NCBI GenBank assembly: GCA_015655195.1
Contig: JAATFM010000309.1
Coordinates: 1-41,329 of the forward strand
Direction: 5' to 3'
Source: Terriglobales bacterium
GTDB lineage: Bacteria > Acidobacteriota > Terriglobia > Terriglobales > Acidobacteriaceae
DNA length: 41,329 nt
A program made the position numbers and the translations under genes. The notes under the pieces were generated by a model. That model had not been told where the DNA came from, made no database searches, and saw only the letters and a program-made list of their open reading frames with translations. Shown here piece by piece: positions 9,247 to 19,717 of this stretch; positions within the stretch are counted from its first letter, which is position 1, and each line of letters starts with the position of its first letter.

Positions 9247-10641
9247 CTATGCTCCAGCGGCGGTGAGTTCGCCCATGTGCGCGTGTTGCTTTTCAACCTC
9301 GGCGAGCGCCTCTTCCAGAATGTCGAGGGCGACGGTCGCTTCCTCTTCTTTCAGGATGAGCGGCGGGCAGAGGCGGATGGAGGTTTCTCCGCAGCCGAGG
9401 ATGAGAAGGCCGCGCTCGAAGGCCAGCTCTTCGATGCGGTTGCGGAGCGCGGTGACGGGCTCGCGGGTTGCTTTGTCTTTCACCAGCTCGATGCCGATCA
9501 TCAGGCCGCGGCCGCGAATATCGCCGACGAGCGGATGTGTCTCTTTCCAGCCTTCGAGGCGGGCCAGCATCTGCGCGCCGACCTTCGCGGCGTTGGCAAT
9601 GCCTTCGCGGTTGAGAATCTCAATAGTGGCGAGCGCGGCGGCAATGGAAACAGGGTTGCCGCCGAAGGTGGAGGCGTGCGAGCCGGGGAGCCAGTCCATG
9701 ATCTCGGCCTTCGACATGCAGATGCCGAGCGGCATTCCGCTGGCAATGCCCTTGGCGATGCAGACGATGTCAGGCTCGACGCCGGATTCCTCGATGGCCC
9801 ACCACTTGCCGGTCCTGCCTGCTCCGGACTGAACCTCGTCCGCGACGAGCAGAATGCCGTGGCGGTCGCAGATGGCGCGCAACTCGTGGAGGAAGTTGGC
9901 CGGTGCGGGAACGTAGCCGCCCTCACCCTGGATGGGTTCGACGAAGATGGCGGCGACCTCTTCGGGCGCGAGCGTGGTCTTGAAGAGCTTGTCCTCGATG
10001 TAGCGGGCGCAATTCAGAGCCCACTGCTCCTGCGCGGTTGGGTCGGCTGGTCCGTTGCGATAAACGTAAGGGTAAGGAATGTGCGTTACGCCAGGGACGA
10101 GCGGGGCGAAGCGGCGCTTCTGCTGCGGCTTGGACGCGGTGAGCGAGAGCGCGCCCATGGTGCGGCCGTGGAAGGCTCCGTAGAAGGCGATGACCTGCTG
10201 GCGCTTGGTATGGTAGCGGGCCAGCTTGAGCGCGCACTCGACGGCCTCGGCGCCGGAGTTGCCATAGAAGAACTTGTGCGGGCCGGGCATGGGAGCTACG
10301 GCGGTAAGCTTGGCGGCGAGATTGGTGAGGTTTTCGTCGTAAAAGTCGGTGCCGGAGATGTGAATCAGCTCGGCGGCCTGTTTCTGGATGGCGGCGACAA
10401 CTTCGGGATGACAATGGCCGGTCGAGTTGACGGCGATGCCGGCGGCGAAGTCGAGGAACTCGTTGCCGTCGGAGTCCGTGACGCGGATGCCGCGTCCGCT
10501 CTTGGCTACGAGCGGGTAGGAGCGGGTGTAGCTGGGCGAAATGAGGCGGGAGTCTGCCTCAACGGCGGCGCGAGCCTTTGGGCCGGGGAGCGTTGTGACG
10601 AGCTTTGGGCCGAATTGCGAGTGGAGTTCCTGCTTTGTCAT
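9247..10641 (-). CDS. Acetylornithine/4-aminobutyrate-type class III aminotransferase
   Basis: FFYGNSGAEAVECALKLAR, FHGRTMGALSLTASK, LLVADEVQSGAGRTGKWWAIE, GIASGMPLG, STFGGNPVSIAAALATI. Confidence 0.92.
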   Translation of the reverse strand: MTKQELHSQFGPKLVTTLPGPKARAAVEADSRLISPSYTRSYPLVAKSGRGIRVTDSDGNEFLDFAAGIAVNSTGHCHPEVVAAIQKQAAELIHISGTDFYDENLTNLAAKLTAVAPMPGPHKFFYGNSGAEAVECALKLARYHTKRQQVIAFYGAFHGRTMGALSLTASKPQQKRRFAPLVPGVTHIPYPYVYRNGPADPTAQEQWALNCARYIEDKLFKTTLAPEEVAAIFVEPIQGEGGYVPAPANFLHELRAICDRHGILLVADEVQSGAGRTGKWWAIEESGVEPDIVCIAKGIASGMPLGICMSKAEIMDWLPGSHASTFGGNPVSIAAALATIEILNREGIANAAKVGAQMLARLEGWKETHPLVGDIRGRGLMIGIELVKDKATREPVTALRNRIEELAFERGLLILGCGETSIRLCPPLILKEEEATVALDILEEALAEVEKQHAHMGELTAAGA

Positions 10642-10982
10642 CTTCTTTTGTCCTCTCTCGTGGGCGGGACCGGCGCTGCTCTTAATTGGATGGGGCAGCG
10701 CTGCCCCGGCGGATGCGGGATGGATTCGGCGCGGCTCTTGGGTGAGACGCGAATCCGTAGACGCAGACGAGGATCTTCGGCGGACCCTGAAGCTTAATCG
10801 CCGCCGAAGAGGCTAGGTCGGGTACGGGTGGGAAGCACGCGGAGATGACGGCGCGGTCGCACAGGCTCGCCGGCCCCGGATGTAGCGGCGGGGATGAACG
10901 GCAGAGCGGCAATGGCGCGATTGCTCATGGTTCCTGTTGGGGGAAGGATAACACGAGACAGAGACCCGATGCGGCTTGTGGG

Positions 10983-11525
10983 CTAGAAGGGAAAGAGCGA
11001 TTCGGATTCCGGGCGGACGCGGAGGATGCGGGCGCGTGGACGCGGGGCACGCGTGTCCGGCACTGGCTCCGGACTGGCGAGCATGGTGAGAATCTCGCGC
11101 AGCTCGGCGCGGGCGCGGCCGATGGCGGCGGTGACGGCCTGATCTGTTCCGGCTTGGCCGGAACCGGCATGATTGACGCCGGACTGTTGCATGGTCGCAA
11201 CAGGAGCAGGTGCGGGAACCGGCGCGATGCGGGAGGGCTGTGGGCGCGGGCCGGATTCCAGCACCTGTTTGGCGCCGGCGATGGTGTAGCCCTCGCGATG
11301 GACGAGGCGCTTGATTTCGAGTGCCAGCTCGACCTCACGGCGGCGATAGAGACGCTGACCGGTGCCGCCCTTGTTGGGCTTGAGCTGCGGAAACTGCGTC
11401 TCCCAGAAGCGCAGGACGTAGGTTTCCACGCCGCAGATGCGGGCCACGTCGCCGATCTTGAAGTAGAGGCGGTCGGGGATGACGGGAGCTTCGGGGGCGG
11501 CGAGTTTTTTTAATGCTTGAGCCAT
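10983..11525 (-). CDS. MerR-family transcriptional regulator
   Basis: YFKIGDVARICGVETYVLRFWETQFPQLKPNKGGTGQRLYRRREVELALEIKRLVHREGYTIAGAKQVL. Confidence 0.9.
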   Translation of the reverse strand: MAQALKKLAAPEAPVIPDRLYFKIGDVARICGVETYVLRFWETQFPQLKPNKGGTGQRLYRRREVELALEIKRLVHREGYTIAGAKQVLESGPRPQPSRIAPVPAPAPVATMQQSGVNHAGSGQAGTDQAVTAAIGRARAELREILTMLASPEPVPDTRAPRPRARILRVRPESESLFPF

Positions 11526-11687
11526 CTATAAATCGCGCGTTGTTCGAGACGCTGCGCTGGTTTCAGTGTAGGACAGGGCTTGCGTGAGGATGGAAGCTGT
11601 TTTCCCGAAAAGGAACCAAGTTAGAGACTAGGGGCGAAGGACTAGGGACGAACGCTGGGTGCGCGGCCCGGCCTCTACAATAGAAGA

Positions 11688-12605
11688 GTGATGGATGCGG
11701 GCATGAGTCTGGTGCAGATTGAGCCGGCGCGGAAGACTCCGGCGCCCAAGCCGGAGTGGCTGAAGGCGCGTGCGCCGCTGGGCGAAAACTTTCATAGCCT
11801 CAAGCGGCTGGCGCGGTCGTTGAACCTGCACACGGTCTGCGAGAGCGCGCAGTGCCCGAACATCGGCGAGTGCTGGAACCACAAGACAGCAACTTTTATG
11901 ATGCTCGGCAACCTGTGCACACGGCGCTGCGGCTTCTGCGCGGTGCCGAAGGGAAGGCCGGAGCCGATCGATTTTGACGAGCCGAGGCGAGTGGCCGAGG
12001 CCGTGGCGGCGTTGGGACTTCAGTTTGCCGTGATTACCAGCGTGAATCGAGACGACGATCTCGTCGGCGGTGCGCGTGCCTTTGCGATGGTGATCGAGGA
12101 GATTCGCCGACAGGCTCCGGGCTGCGGCGTCGAGGTGTTGATTCCCGACTTTCAGGGCAACCGGGAGGCGATTCGCGCGGTGGTGGAGGCGAAGCCCGAG
12201 ATTCTCGACCATAATACGGAGTCCGTGCCGCGGCTCTACCGCGTGGTGCGCTCCGGTGCGCGCTACGAGCGCACGCTGGAGCTGCTGCGCTATGCGAAGG
12301 AGCTGAGGCCCGATGGGCTTACGAAATCCGGCGTGATGGTGGGCATCGGCGAGGAGACGCACGAGCTACTAGATGTCTTCCGCGATCTCGCAAGTGTGAG
12401 CTGCGACATTCTCACCATCGGGCAGTACCTGCGCCCTTCGCGGAACCACTTGCCGATGGCGCGCCTCTACACGCCGCGCGAGTTTGCCGAACTGAAGACC
12501 GAAGCCCTCAAGATGGGCTTCCGGCACGTGGAGAGCGGCCCGCTTGTCCGCAGCAGCTACCACGCGCACGAGCAGGCGGAGTCGAGCGGGTTTGTCAGAG
12601 TTTAG
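11688..12605 (+). CDS. lipA: Lipoyl synthase (start may be GTG 11688, ATG 11691 or ATG 11703)
   Basis: CESAQCPNIGECWN, CTRRCGFCAVPKGRP (radical SAM CxxxCxxC), VITSVNRDDDLVGGA, GPLVRSSYHAHEQ. Confidence 0.96.
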   Translation: MMDAGMSLVQIEPARKTPAPKPEWLKARAPLGENFHSLKRLARSLNLHTVCESAQCPNIGECWNHKTATFMMLGNLCTRRCGFCAVPKGRPEPIDFDEPRRVAEAVAALGLQFAVITSVNRDDDLVGGARAFAMVIEEIRRQAPGCGVEVLIPDFQGNREAIRAVVEAKPEILDHNTESVPRLYRVVRSGARYERTLELLRYAKELRPDGLTKSGVMVGIGEETHELLDVFRDLASVSCDILTIGQYLRPSRNHLPMARLYTPREFAELKTEALKMGFRHVESGPLVRSSYHAHEQAESSGFVRV

Positions 12606-12842
12606 AAATTAACGAGAAACATCAATAATTAATTTTGGGATCATCTCCCAGTAGTGCCGGCTCCGAGCCGTCACCCACCTGCCTGCGCGCCCCCGCGCAA
12701 ATTGTCACAAATGCAAAAGAGATAAGGTACGTTCGCGCTATGGCCCGATATGCGGTCTGCCATAGGCGCAATCGTCTTTGTGAAATGACGGTTACTTTGC
12801 TTGAGATAAGAATTTTGCCTGCGTATATGAAGATGAAGCCCC

Positions 12843-15710
12843 ATGCGCCTGATCCGATCCAACAACGCGTCGCGCGAAAGCGAATCCCTGACTCCAGCCA
12901 GTCTCTTCGAGGCGAAGTACGACTGGCTGATGCGCTGGGCCATGCACTTTGCGCAGAACGACCGTGCTGCCGCGGAGGATCTGGTACAGGATGCCTTTGT
13001 GCGGTTGATGAACTCCTGGCCCCGCATTAAAGACAGCATTCTCGAATCCGAACCGGTTCTGTATTCGTATCTCCGGTACGCCTATCTGACCGAGATACGG
13101 CGTGGCCGCCGGTTCAAAATCGAGCAGCTCGCCCTCATTGAATTCGATGACGTGCGCCTGAGCCTCAAAGAAGAGAGAACCAGCGATCCCATCGAAGTGC
13201 AGGATGACCTGCGCCGCATCGTGGCCTACCTGTGCTGGCGCAAGCGATCGGCGAAGTCCGCCAGCATCTTGCTGCTGCGCTTCTTTCACGGATATTTCGT
13301 GGAGGAGATTACGCGGATTGCGGTGAGCAGGCGCGGTGTTGTGGATGAGCTGCTGCGAACTGCCCGCGAAGAAGTGAAAGCCTATCTTGCCGATCCCTCC
13401 CGCGTGGAGATCATGCGTTTAGGCAAGCCGCCGGAAGTGATGCCGCGCCAGGTTGCCGTGCCCGAGGAACGCTTTGCCGAGGAGCTGCGGCACACCATCT
13501 TCGAGGCGCGTACCGGGCTTTGCCTGGACCGCAATCTGTGGATGCGGCATTACGGGGTGAGTGAGCCGAAACCGGTTCCATGTGAGCTGTTGGCGCATAT
13601 TGTGAGTTGCGAGCGTTGTCTGGAAGCAGTGCATTCCGGCAACGGCCTGCCGCCGCTGGCGCAGCGTTCGCAGGATGGAATCTTTGGCGTCAAGCGCCGC
13701 GCGCATCGTGCATCTGGCCCTATCGCTCCTGCCACAAAGGAAGAGATCCGCCGCTCCATCGCCGGCGGCATGGAACGCTTTCGCCAGCTCTACGAGCACC
13801 ATCCCCGCGGCTTGATGGTCGTGGTCAATGGCGATGTGCTGGCGATGCGCGATGTGAATTCCGCAACGAGTGAGCTGAAGGTCCAGGTCGGCTCGGAAAA
13901 GACGCTGGATATTGTCGAAGTGGTGAGCGAACAGAACATTCCGCTCCTCACTCTGTATGTTGCCTCGGTGCCGCTCGAAGCTTCGCCCGAACAGTGCCAG
14001 GAAGTCGCCCTGAGCGATGACCGCAAGCTGGAGCTGCGGCTGCGGTATACCGGCGAAGGCGCGGTGATCGAGGTCCACTATAACGATCCCACATTTCTGC
14101 TGGCGGCTGGCGGGGCAACGGCAATGGATTCCGGGCCGGAGGACGCTGAGGCTTTTACTGATAGTACCGTCGCAGTCGATGTACGGCCGCGCCGCCGTTC
14201 CTGGTGGAGGCGGTTCCTGGACCGTGCGACTTCGATGGAACTGCCCGAGATGAATCCCATGCTGGCGACGGCCATGCTCTGTGCGATGGCCGCAGTTGTT
14301 TTCCTCATCCTGTCCCTTCGTACTTCTTCGGTAATGAAGGCCGACGAACTGTTGCGGCGTGCCGCCACCTCGGAGAATGCGCTGGCGCAATCCGGCGCGA
14401 ATGGCGTCGTCGTACAGGGCGTCCGCATTCAGACACCGCGGCTCAAGGTGGAACGCACACTCTACCGCGACGTGCAGGGCAAACGTCGCCTGAAGGACAG
14501 AAAGCTGAGCCAGGAGGATGCTTCGCTCCGTGCAGAGCTGGAAGCTCTCGGTATTTCCTGGAATGATCCGCTATCGGCAGACTCCTTCCGCGACTGGTAC
14601 GACCATGCCAGCGTGTTGCGGGACGTGGTAAGGCGCCCCGAAAAAGGGCTGCTGACTCTGATCGCGACGATGGCCGAGGGCAGCATCGCGAAGGAGTCGT
14701 TGACCGTGCGTGAAGCCGATTTCCATCCGGTAGAGAGAACGGTTGAGCTGCGCAATGCGGGGACGGTCGAGATTGCGGAGCTGAACTACAGCGTCCTGCC
14801 CTGGAGCTCCGTCAATCCCGATCTGTTCGAGGCTGTTTCCGATGTGGGGCCAGTGTCTGGAAAGAACCTTCATGCCTCGGTTCTTCCGCATCTCCCGCGT
14901 CTGCTCAGCCCTGTCGAGATCGATGAAGCGGAGCTGGGCGCACGGCTTGTACTCAATCGTTTGCATCTGGACGCCAATGACCGCCTTGAAGTGGTCCGCC
15001 AGCCTGGGGGCGTGCGTGTGCAGGGAGTTGTGGAGAACAGCGAGGAGAAGCATCAGCTTCAGGCGCAGCTCTACATGGTGTCCAATGTGTCGGCTTCTAT
15101 TCAGACTATTCAGGAGATGGCTGCGCGGCCAGCCGCGGCGTCGGATGTCACTTCCATCCGGCAAAGTTCCGCTGCTGCGGTGCCGGAGCTATCCGCTCTT
15201 GAGCAATACTTTGCGCAGCGCGGCATGGACCGGACAGCCGCGGGCGTATCGGTGCAGGAATTTGTCCTGAGCTCGTTCACGGTGAAGCGTCAGAGCGAGC
15301 AGATTGCCGAATTGATGAACCGCTTTTCGTCCAGCGTGACTCTTTCCGATGAGGCTCGGACGGAATTGAGCGAGCTGCTGATTCAGCACAAGGCTGCATT
15401 GCTGGATGCGCTCGGGCGAGAGGATCGCCAGCTCACAGCCTTGCAGTTGATTCCGCACTCAGTCACTGCAGCAAGGGAAAACCTTCCCGGCAATGCGGAG
15501 ATGCTGCACGGAATCGCGGAGCATAACGTTGCCCTTTGTGCGGAGTTGATTTCCGAGGGCAATCCTTCTCCCCGCTCCGCACAGGAAATTGCGCCTCAGC
15601 TTGCGGACTCCATCGCGCAATTGCGCGCGGTAGTGCTTCAAATTTCAGCCGCGGCTCAGCTTTATACGCCTTCATCCGGCAGCCCTGCAACCACAAACCA
15701 GAACAAATAG
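12843..15710 (+). CDS. ECF-type sigma-70 domain fused to ZAS-like HxxxCxxC motif, one TM helix and a large C-terminal domain
   Basis: Sigma region 2-like WAMHFAQNDRAAAEDLVQDAFVRLMNSWP, region 4-like segment, LLAHIVSCERCLEAV, TM MLATAMLCAMAAVVFLILSL, then about 460 aa C-terminal region. Confidence 0.75.
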   Translation: MRLIRSNNASRESESLTPASLFEAKYDWLMRWAMHFAQNDRAAAEDLVQDAFVRLMNSWPRIKDSILESEPVLYSYLRYAYLTEIRRGRRFKIEQLALIEFDDVRLSLKEERTSDPIEVQDDLRRIVAYLCWRKRSAKSASILLLRFFHGYFVEEITRIAVSRRGVVDELLRTAREEVKAYLADPSRVEIMRLGKPPEVMPRQVAVPEERFAEELRHTIFEARTGLCLDRNLWMRHYGVSEPKPVPCELLAHIVSCERCLEAVHSGNGLPPLAQRSQDGIFGVKRRAHRASGPIAPATKEEIRRSIAGGMERFRQLYEHHPRGLMVVVNGDVLAMRDVNSATSELKVQVGSEKTLDIVEVVSEQNIPLLTLYVASVPLEASPEQCQEVALSDDRKLELRLRYTGEGAVIEVHYNDPTFLLAAGGATAMDSGPEDAEAFTDSTVAVDVRPRRRSWWRRFLDRATSMELPEMNPMLATAMLCAMAAVVFLILSLRTSSVMKADELLRRAATSENALAQSGANGVVVQGVRIQTPRLKVERTLYRDVQGKRRLKDRKLSQEDASLRAELEALGISWNDPLSADSFRDWYDHASVLRDVVRRPEKGLLTLIATMAEGSIAKESLTVREADFHPVERTVELRNAGTVEIAELNYSVLPWSSVNPDLFEAVSDVGPVSGKNLHASVLPHLPRLLSPVEIDEAELGARLVLNRLHLDANDRLEVVRQPGGVRVQGVVENSEEKHQLQAQLYMVSNVSASIQTIQEMAARPAAASDVTSIRQSSAAAVPELSALEQYFAQRGMDRTAAGVSVQEFVLSSFTVKRQSEQIAELMNRFSSSVTLSDEARTELSELLIQHKAALLDALGREDRQLTALQLIPHSVTAARENLPGNAEMLHGIAEHNVALCAELISEGNPSPRSAQEIAPQLADSIAQLRAVVLQISAAAQLYTPSSGSPATTNQNK

Positions 15711-15723
15711 GAAGCCACACTAC

Positions 15724-18700
15724 ATGTACCGATTGATGTTGCGATTCCTGGCCTGTGTCGTCCTTATCACTTCCGCAATCTCCGCCTATGGACAGACGGC
15801 GCGCTTTTCCGGTCAGGTGACGGATCAGCAAAATGCCGCCATTCCTAATGCCGAGGTGCATGTCTTCAACCTCGATACCTCCGCGCGAACAGACGCGAAA
15901 ACCGATGGCAGCGGCAACTATGTGGTCTCGTATCTGAGTGCCGGACGCTACCGCGTTGAAGTCAGAGCCGCCGGTTTCAATACCGTTGTCAGCGACAATC
16001 TTGTACTGTCGGCAGGCGAGGCGCACATCCTGAATATCCAGCTCGGCGTCGCGGCTGCGCAGTCTACCGTGAACGTGAATGCCAACAATGAAGTAACGCA
16101 GGTCAATACGCAGAATGCGGAAGTGAGCGGCACGGTGACGCAGAAAGAAGTTACCGGGCTGCAACTTAATGGACGCAACTTTACGCAGTTGATTGCGCTT
16201 ACTCCCGGCGTCAGCAATCAGACGCAGCAGGACGAGGCCAGGGTCGGCGTGCTGGGAAGTGTGTCGTACTCCGTGAATGGCGGCCGCACCGAGTACAACA
16301 GCTTCAATGTGGACGGCTCGGAGACCTTGAATGTCGGCATCAACAAGGATCACACGGCGCTGATTGTTACGCCGAGTGTCGATGCCATTCAGGAAATCAA
16401 GGTGCTGACATCGAACTATGGCTCGCAATATCCGAGCACCGGTAACGGCACCACGATTGTTACGACCAGATCAGGCACGGATGAGTATCACGGCAATCTG
16501 TACGAGTTCGTGCGAAATGAGCTGTTTAATTCCAAAGGGTATTTTGATGTGACGAACGGCGCGCCGCTCTATCGCAGGAACGATTTCGGAGGAACGATTG
16601 GCGGGCCGCTTTCCATTCCGCATCTGTACGACGCGAGAGGGAGAACGCACTTCTTCTTCTCCGAGGAAATGCGCCTGGAGAAAGACCCATATGCCTATCG
16701 GCAGGCTGTGCCATCGCTGGCGGAGAGAAACGGCGACTTCAGCGATGTATGCGCTACGGATGTTGCCGGTGGACAGACTGCCGCGAATACGCAGGACTGT
16801 CCTTCGGTGGAAGGAGTCTTCTACATCGGCACTCAGGAATTCAGGGATCTGGCGCCGAATATCGGTCCAATCTCGCCTTACGCCCGCGCAATCCTCAACA
16901 CCGGCATTCTGCCCGCGCCGAATTCTTATACCGGATGCAATGCCGGTCCATACCCTACCGGCTCGTGCTACCTGACAGATGTTTCGCTGCCCACGTACTA
17001 CCGCGAGGAGTTGTTTCACATCGACCATGCGTTCAGCCAGAAGACGCATGCCAGCTTTCGTTACATCCACGATGAATGGGATACGACCACCGCGATTCCG
17101 CAATTCACCTCGACGACAAACAGCTTTCCTACAATTCAGAATCGCTTCTATGGGCCGGGCCTGAGCCTGGTCGGCCGTGTGGCAACTGCCTTCAGTCCGA
17201 CCTTTGTCAACGAGTTTGTTGTGGGCTATACGGACTCCCATATCACGCTCGCGGATATGCCCGCGCCGTATGTTTCTCTTGAGCGTCCGAAAATTCTGGA
17301 TGATCCTCCATGCAGCACCGGCGGCGACGGTTGCGGCATGGGCTCGATCTTCCCCAACAGCAACAATGCTGGCGTCAATGGAGTTCCGAAGATGCCGGGA
17401 ATTGTTTTCGGCGGCAACAACGCCGAGTATGGCGGTTACGGCTTTACTCTCGACACCAGCTACGAGCCGTGGGAGCACAGCAACCCCATCTACAGCTTTG
17501 CGGACAATATCTCCAAGGCAATTGGGAAGCACAATCTCACCTTCGGCGCGCAGTGGGTCATCTTTCAGCGGAGCCAGGTCAACGGGCCGAGCGGAGCCGC
17601 TACCGGCAATGTGCAGGGACTGCTGACTTACAGCAACGAGCAGTCGGTGAACACAACGGGCAATGCCTTTGCCGATTTTCTTATCGCTTCCGGTGCGGCA
17701 AATACTGGGTTGGTAACCAGCGGAGGTTTTCCCGCCAGCTTTCAGCAGGACAGCGGGCAGGCAAAGTATTACCAGCGCTATCAGATTGCGGAGCCGTATT
17801 TTCAGGACGACTGGAAGGTTACTTCGCGCCTGACAATCAACGCGGGCTTGCGAGTCAGTCTCTTCGGAACGTATCACGAGAAGAATCACAGCGCCTATAA
17901 CTGGGTTCCGAACAACTTTGATCTGAGCCTTGCGAGAACGGTGAAGGTTGCCAACTCCGGTGAGTTGCTATCCGCTTCTACCGGGATAGCGGAGCCGATC
18001 TACGAGATGGATCGCAGCGTGAATCCCGCTGTGATAAACGGGCTGGTGCAGTGCGGCATGAATGGCGTTCCCGATGGCTGCATGAGCGGGCATATGTGGA
18101 ATCCCGCTCCGCGGGTCGGCTTTGCATGGGACCCATTTGGGAACGGCAAGAATTCGATTCGCGCCGGTTATGGCATCTTTTTCGAACACGGTACTTCGGA
18201 CGAGGCCAATACCGGCTCGCTGGAAGGCAGCGCGCCGATCATTCTGACCATGTCGCAGCTCAATCCGCTGGGCGTGGGCTGCATCGGAAATGCCGCAACG
18301 GGCTGTCCCGGGGCGGGACCGGGCGCGTATCCGCTGAACGTTACTTCCATTCCGACAAAGGCGGTCTGGTCGAACGTGCAGCAGTGGAGCTTGAGCGTGG
18401 AGCATGAATTGCCTCGCAATGTGCTCGCCAGCTTCGCGTATGTGGGCAGCAAAGGCACGCACCTGACGGCGGAGAGCGAGGCCAACCAGCTCAACCCGGT
18501 TCCTGCGGGAACCACTCCATTCGCGCCGCACGAGCCGCTGCTGGGCTCTACCTGCATGAGCGGGTGGGATGGCTACTCCTACCATCTGCCGAGCGGGACT
18601 GTGGTTGGCCCGTCCAGTCCGGGCTTCATCAATATGGAGGCAGCCTGCTTCGGGTATGGAGGAAAAATCGGAGGAGGCACAGTCGATCCTGCGGCGCTGC

Positions 18701-19680
18701 GCGAATATGCGCCGGGCATAGGACAGATTTATTCGCTGCAAAACATTGCCAATTCCGCGTACAACGCATTTCAGGCTTCTTTGCGAGAGGTTTCAGGACC
18801 GTTCACTTTCGGCGTGGCCTATACCTACAGCCATTCCATCGACGATGCCTCCGACCGCTCGGACGCTACCTTCGTCAACTCTTTCGACATCAAAGGGAAT
18901 CGCGCCAGCTCCACCTTCGACCAGCGGCACCTGCTGCACATCAGCTATCTCTACAATCTGCCGCTGCGCCAGGCGATCCAGCACTTCCTGGGAAACATCA
19001 ACAGTAACCCGGACCCGGAGGCTCATGCCGCCAATCGTTCTTCCTCCAGCTATTTGACTTCGCGTGTTTTCGGTGCGCTTCTCGATAATTGGCAACTCTC
19101 AGGCATCACGCTCTTCGAGTCCGGCATTCCGTTCACAGTTGTGAACGGCGGCAGCGGGACCGGGCCAAACGGCGTCTCGACGCTTGACAACGCCGGCGTT
19201 TACAACGGGCTGGGATCAGGCTCTTATCCCGATCGGGTTACCGGTGTATCGCTGCACGGCAATATCCCGAAGGTTGCAGGCACCGGGTCGAGTGTTGGTC
19301 CGCTGCTTCTCAATCCCGCAGCATTCGCCGCGCCGCAGGGATTGACCTTTGGCAATGCCGGACGCAACTCGCTGAACAATCCTCACCGGCTGAACTTCGA
19401 TACGGCACTGCAAAAGAACTTTTCCGTTACGGAGCGCGCTCATTTCGAATTTCGCGCGGAAGCCTTCAACGTCTTCAACGTTACGCAGTTCCGCATTTAT
19501 GACCCGACGCTGGGAAACCAGCCGGAGAACACCGCAAGTTGCTACTCCGCTTCGGAGACGAGCGGATACTCCGCGGCGGGTGATGAAACCACGAATTGTT
19601 TGAGTGGCGCATCCTTCCTGCACCCGGTGGACGCGCACCGCCCACGCACGATTCAGTTCGGTTTGAAGCTTGCCTTCTGA
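15724..19680 (+). CDS. TonB-dependent receptor-like outer-membrane protein with N-terminal carboxypeptidase-regulatory-like domain
   Basis: Signal peptide, ARFSGQVTDQQNAAIPNAEVHVFN, plug-like LNGRNFTQLIALTPGVSNQ.., GTNEYHG-like GTDEYHGNLYEFVRNELFNSKGYFD, barrel repeats, C-terminus RTIQFGLKLAF ending in aromatic. Confidence 0.88.
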   Translation: MYRLMLRFLACVVLITSAISAYGQTARFSGQVTDQQNAAIPNAEVHVFNLDTSARTDAKTDGSGNYVVSYLSAGRYRVEVRAAGFNTVVSDNLVLSAGEAHILNIQLGVAAAQSTVNVNANNEVTQVNTQNAEVSGTVTQKEVTGLQLNGRNFTQLIALTPGVSNQTQQDEARVGVLGSVSYSVNGGRTEYNSFNVDGSETLNVGINKDHTALIVTPSVDAIQEIKVLTSNYGSQYPSTGNGTTIVTTRSGTDEYHGNLYEFVRNELFNSKGYFDVTNGAPLYRRNDFGGTIGGPLSIPHLYDARGRTHFFFSEEMRLEKDPYAYRQAVPSLAERNGDFSDVCATDVAGGQTAANTQDCPSVEGVFYIGTQEFRDLAPNIGPISPYARAILNTGILPAPNSYTGCNAGPYPTGSCYLTDVSLPTYYREELFHIDHAFSQKTHASFRYIHDEWDTTTAIPQFTSTTNSFPTIQNRFYGPGLSLVGRVATAFSPTFVNEFVVGYTDSHITLADMPAPYVSLERPKILDDPPCSTGGDGCGMGSIFPNSNNAGVNGVPKMPGIVFGGNNAEYGGYGFTLDTSYEPWEHSNPIYSFADNISKAIGKHNLTFGAQWVIFQRSQVNGPSGAATGNVQGLLTYSNEQSVNTTGNAFADFLIASGAANTGLVTSGGFPASFQQDSGQAKYYQRYQIAEPYFQDDWKVTSRLTINAGLRVSLFGTYHEKNHSAYNWVPNNFDLSLARTVKVANSGELLSASTGIAEPIYEMDRSVNPAVINGLVQCGMNGVPDGCMSGHMWNPAPRVGFAWDPFGNGKNSIRAGYGIFFEHGTSDEANTGSLEGSAPIILTMSQLNPLGVGCIGNAATGCPGAGPGAYPLNVTSIPTKAVWSNVQQWSLSVEHELPRNVLASFAYVGSKGTHLTAESEANQLNPVPAGTTPFAPHEPLLGSTCMSGWDGYSYHLPSGTVVGPSSPGFINMEAACFGYGGKIGGGTVDPAALREYAPGIGQIYSLQNIANSAYNAFQASLREVSGPFTFGVAYTYSHSIDDASDRSDATFVNSFDIKGNRASSTFDQRHLLHISYLYNLPLRQAIQHFLGNINSNPDPEAHAANRSSSSYLTSRVFGALLDNWQLSGITLFESGIPFTVVNGGSGTGPNGVSTLDNAGVYNGLGSGSYPDRVTGVSLHGNIPKVAGTGSSVGPLLLNPAAFAAPQGLTFGNAGRNSLNNPHRLNFDTALQKNFSVTERAHFEFRAEAFNVFNVTQFRIYDPTLGNQPENTASCYSASETSGYSAAGDETTNCLSGASFLHPVDAHRPRTIQFGLKLAF

Positions 19681-19717
19681 TCCGGACCGGAACTCAGGCC
19701 AGGAAACGAGATTTGAG

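Noticed and set aside
10692-10707. Perfect 16-nt palindrome ggggcagcgctgcccc upstream of the aminotransferase
   Set aside because: Could be an operator, but there is no second site or linked regulator evidence; high-GC palindromes occur by chance and as repeat remnants.
9052-10797. 581-aa plus-strand ORF
   Set aside because: Antisense to the well-supported aminotransferase; compositionally odd Gly/Glu/Asp/Arg-rich translation typical of high-GC shadow frames.
16471-17889. 472-aa minus-strand ORF
   Set aside because: Shadow of the TonB-dependent receptor gene.
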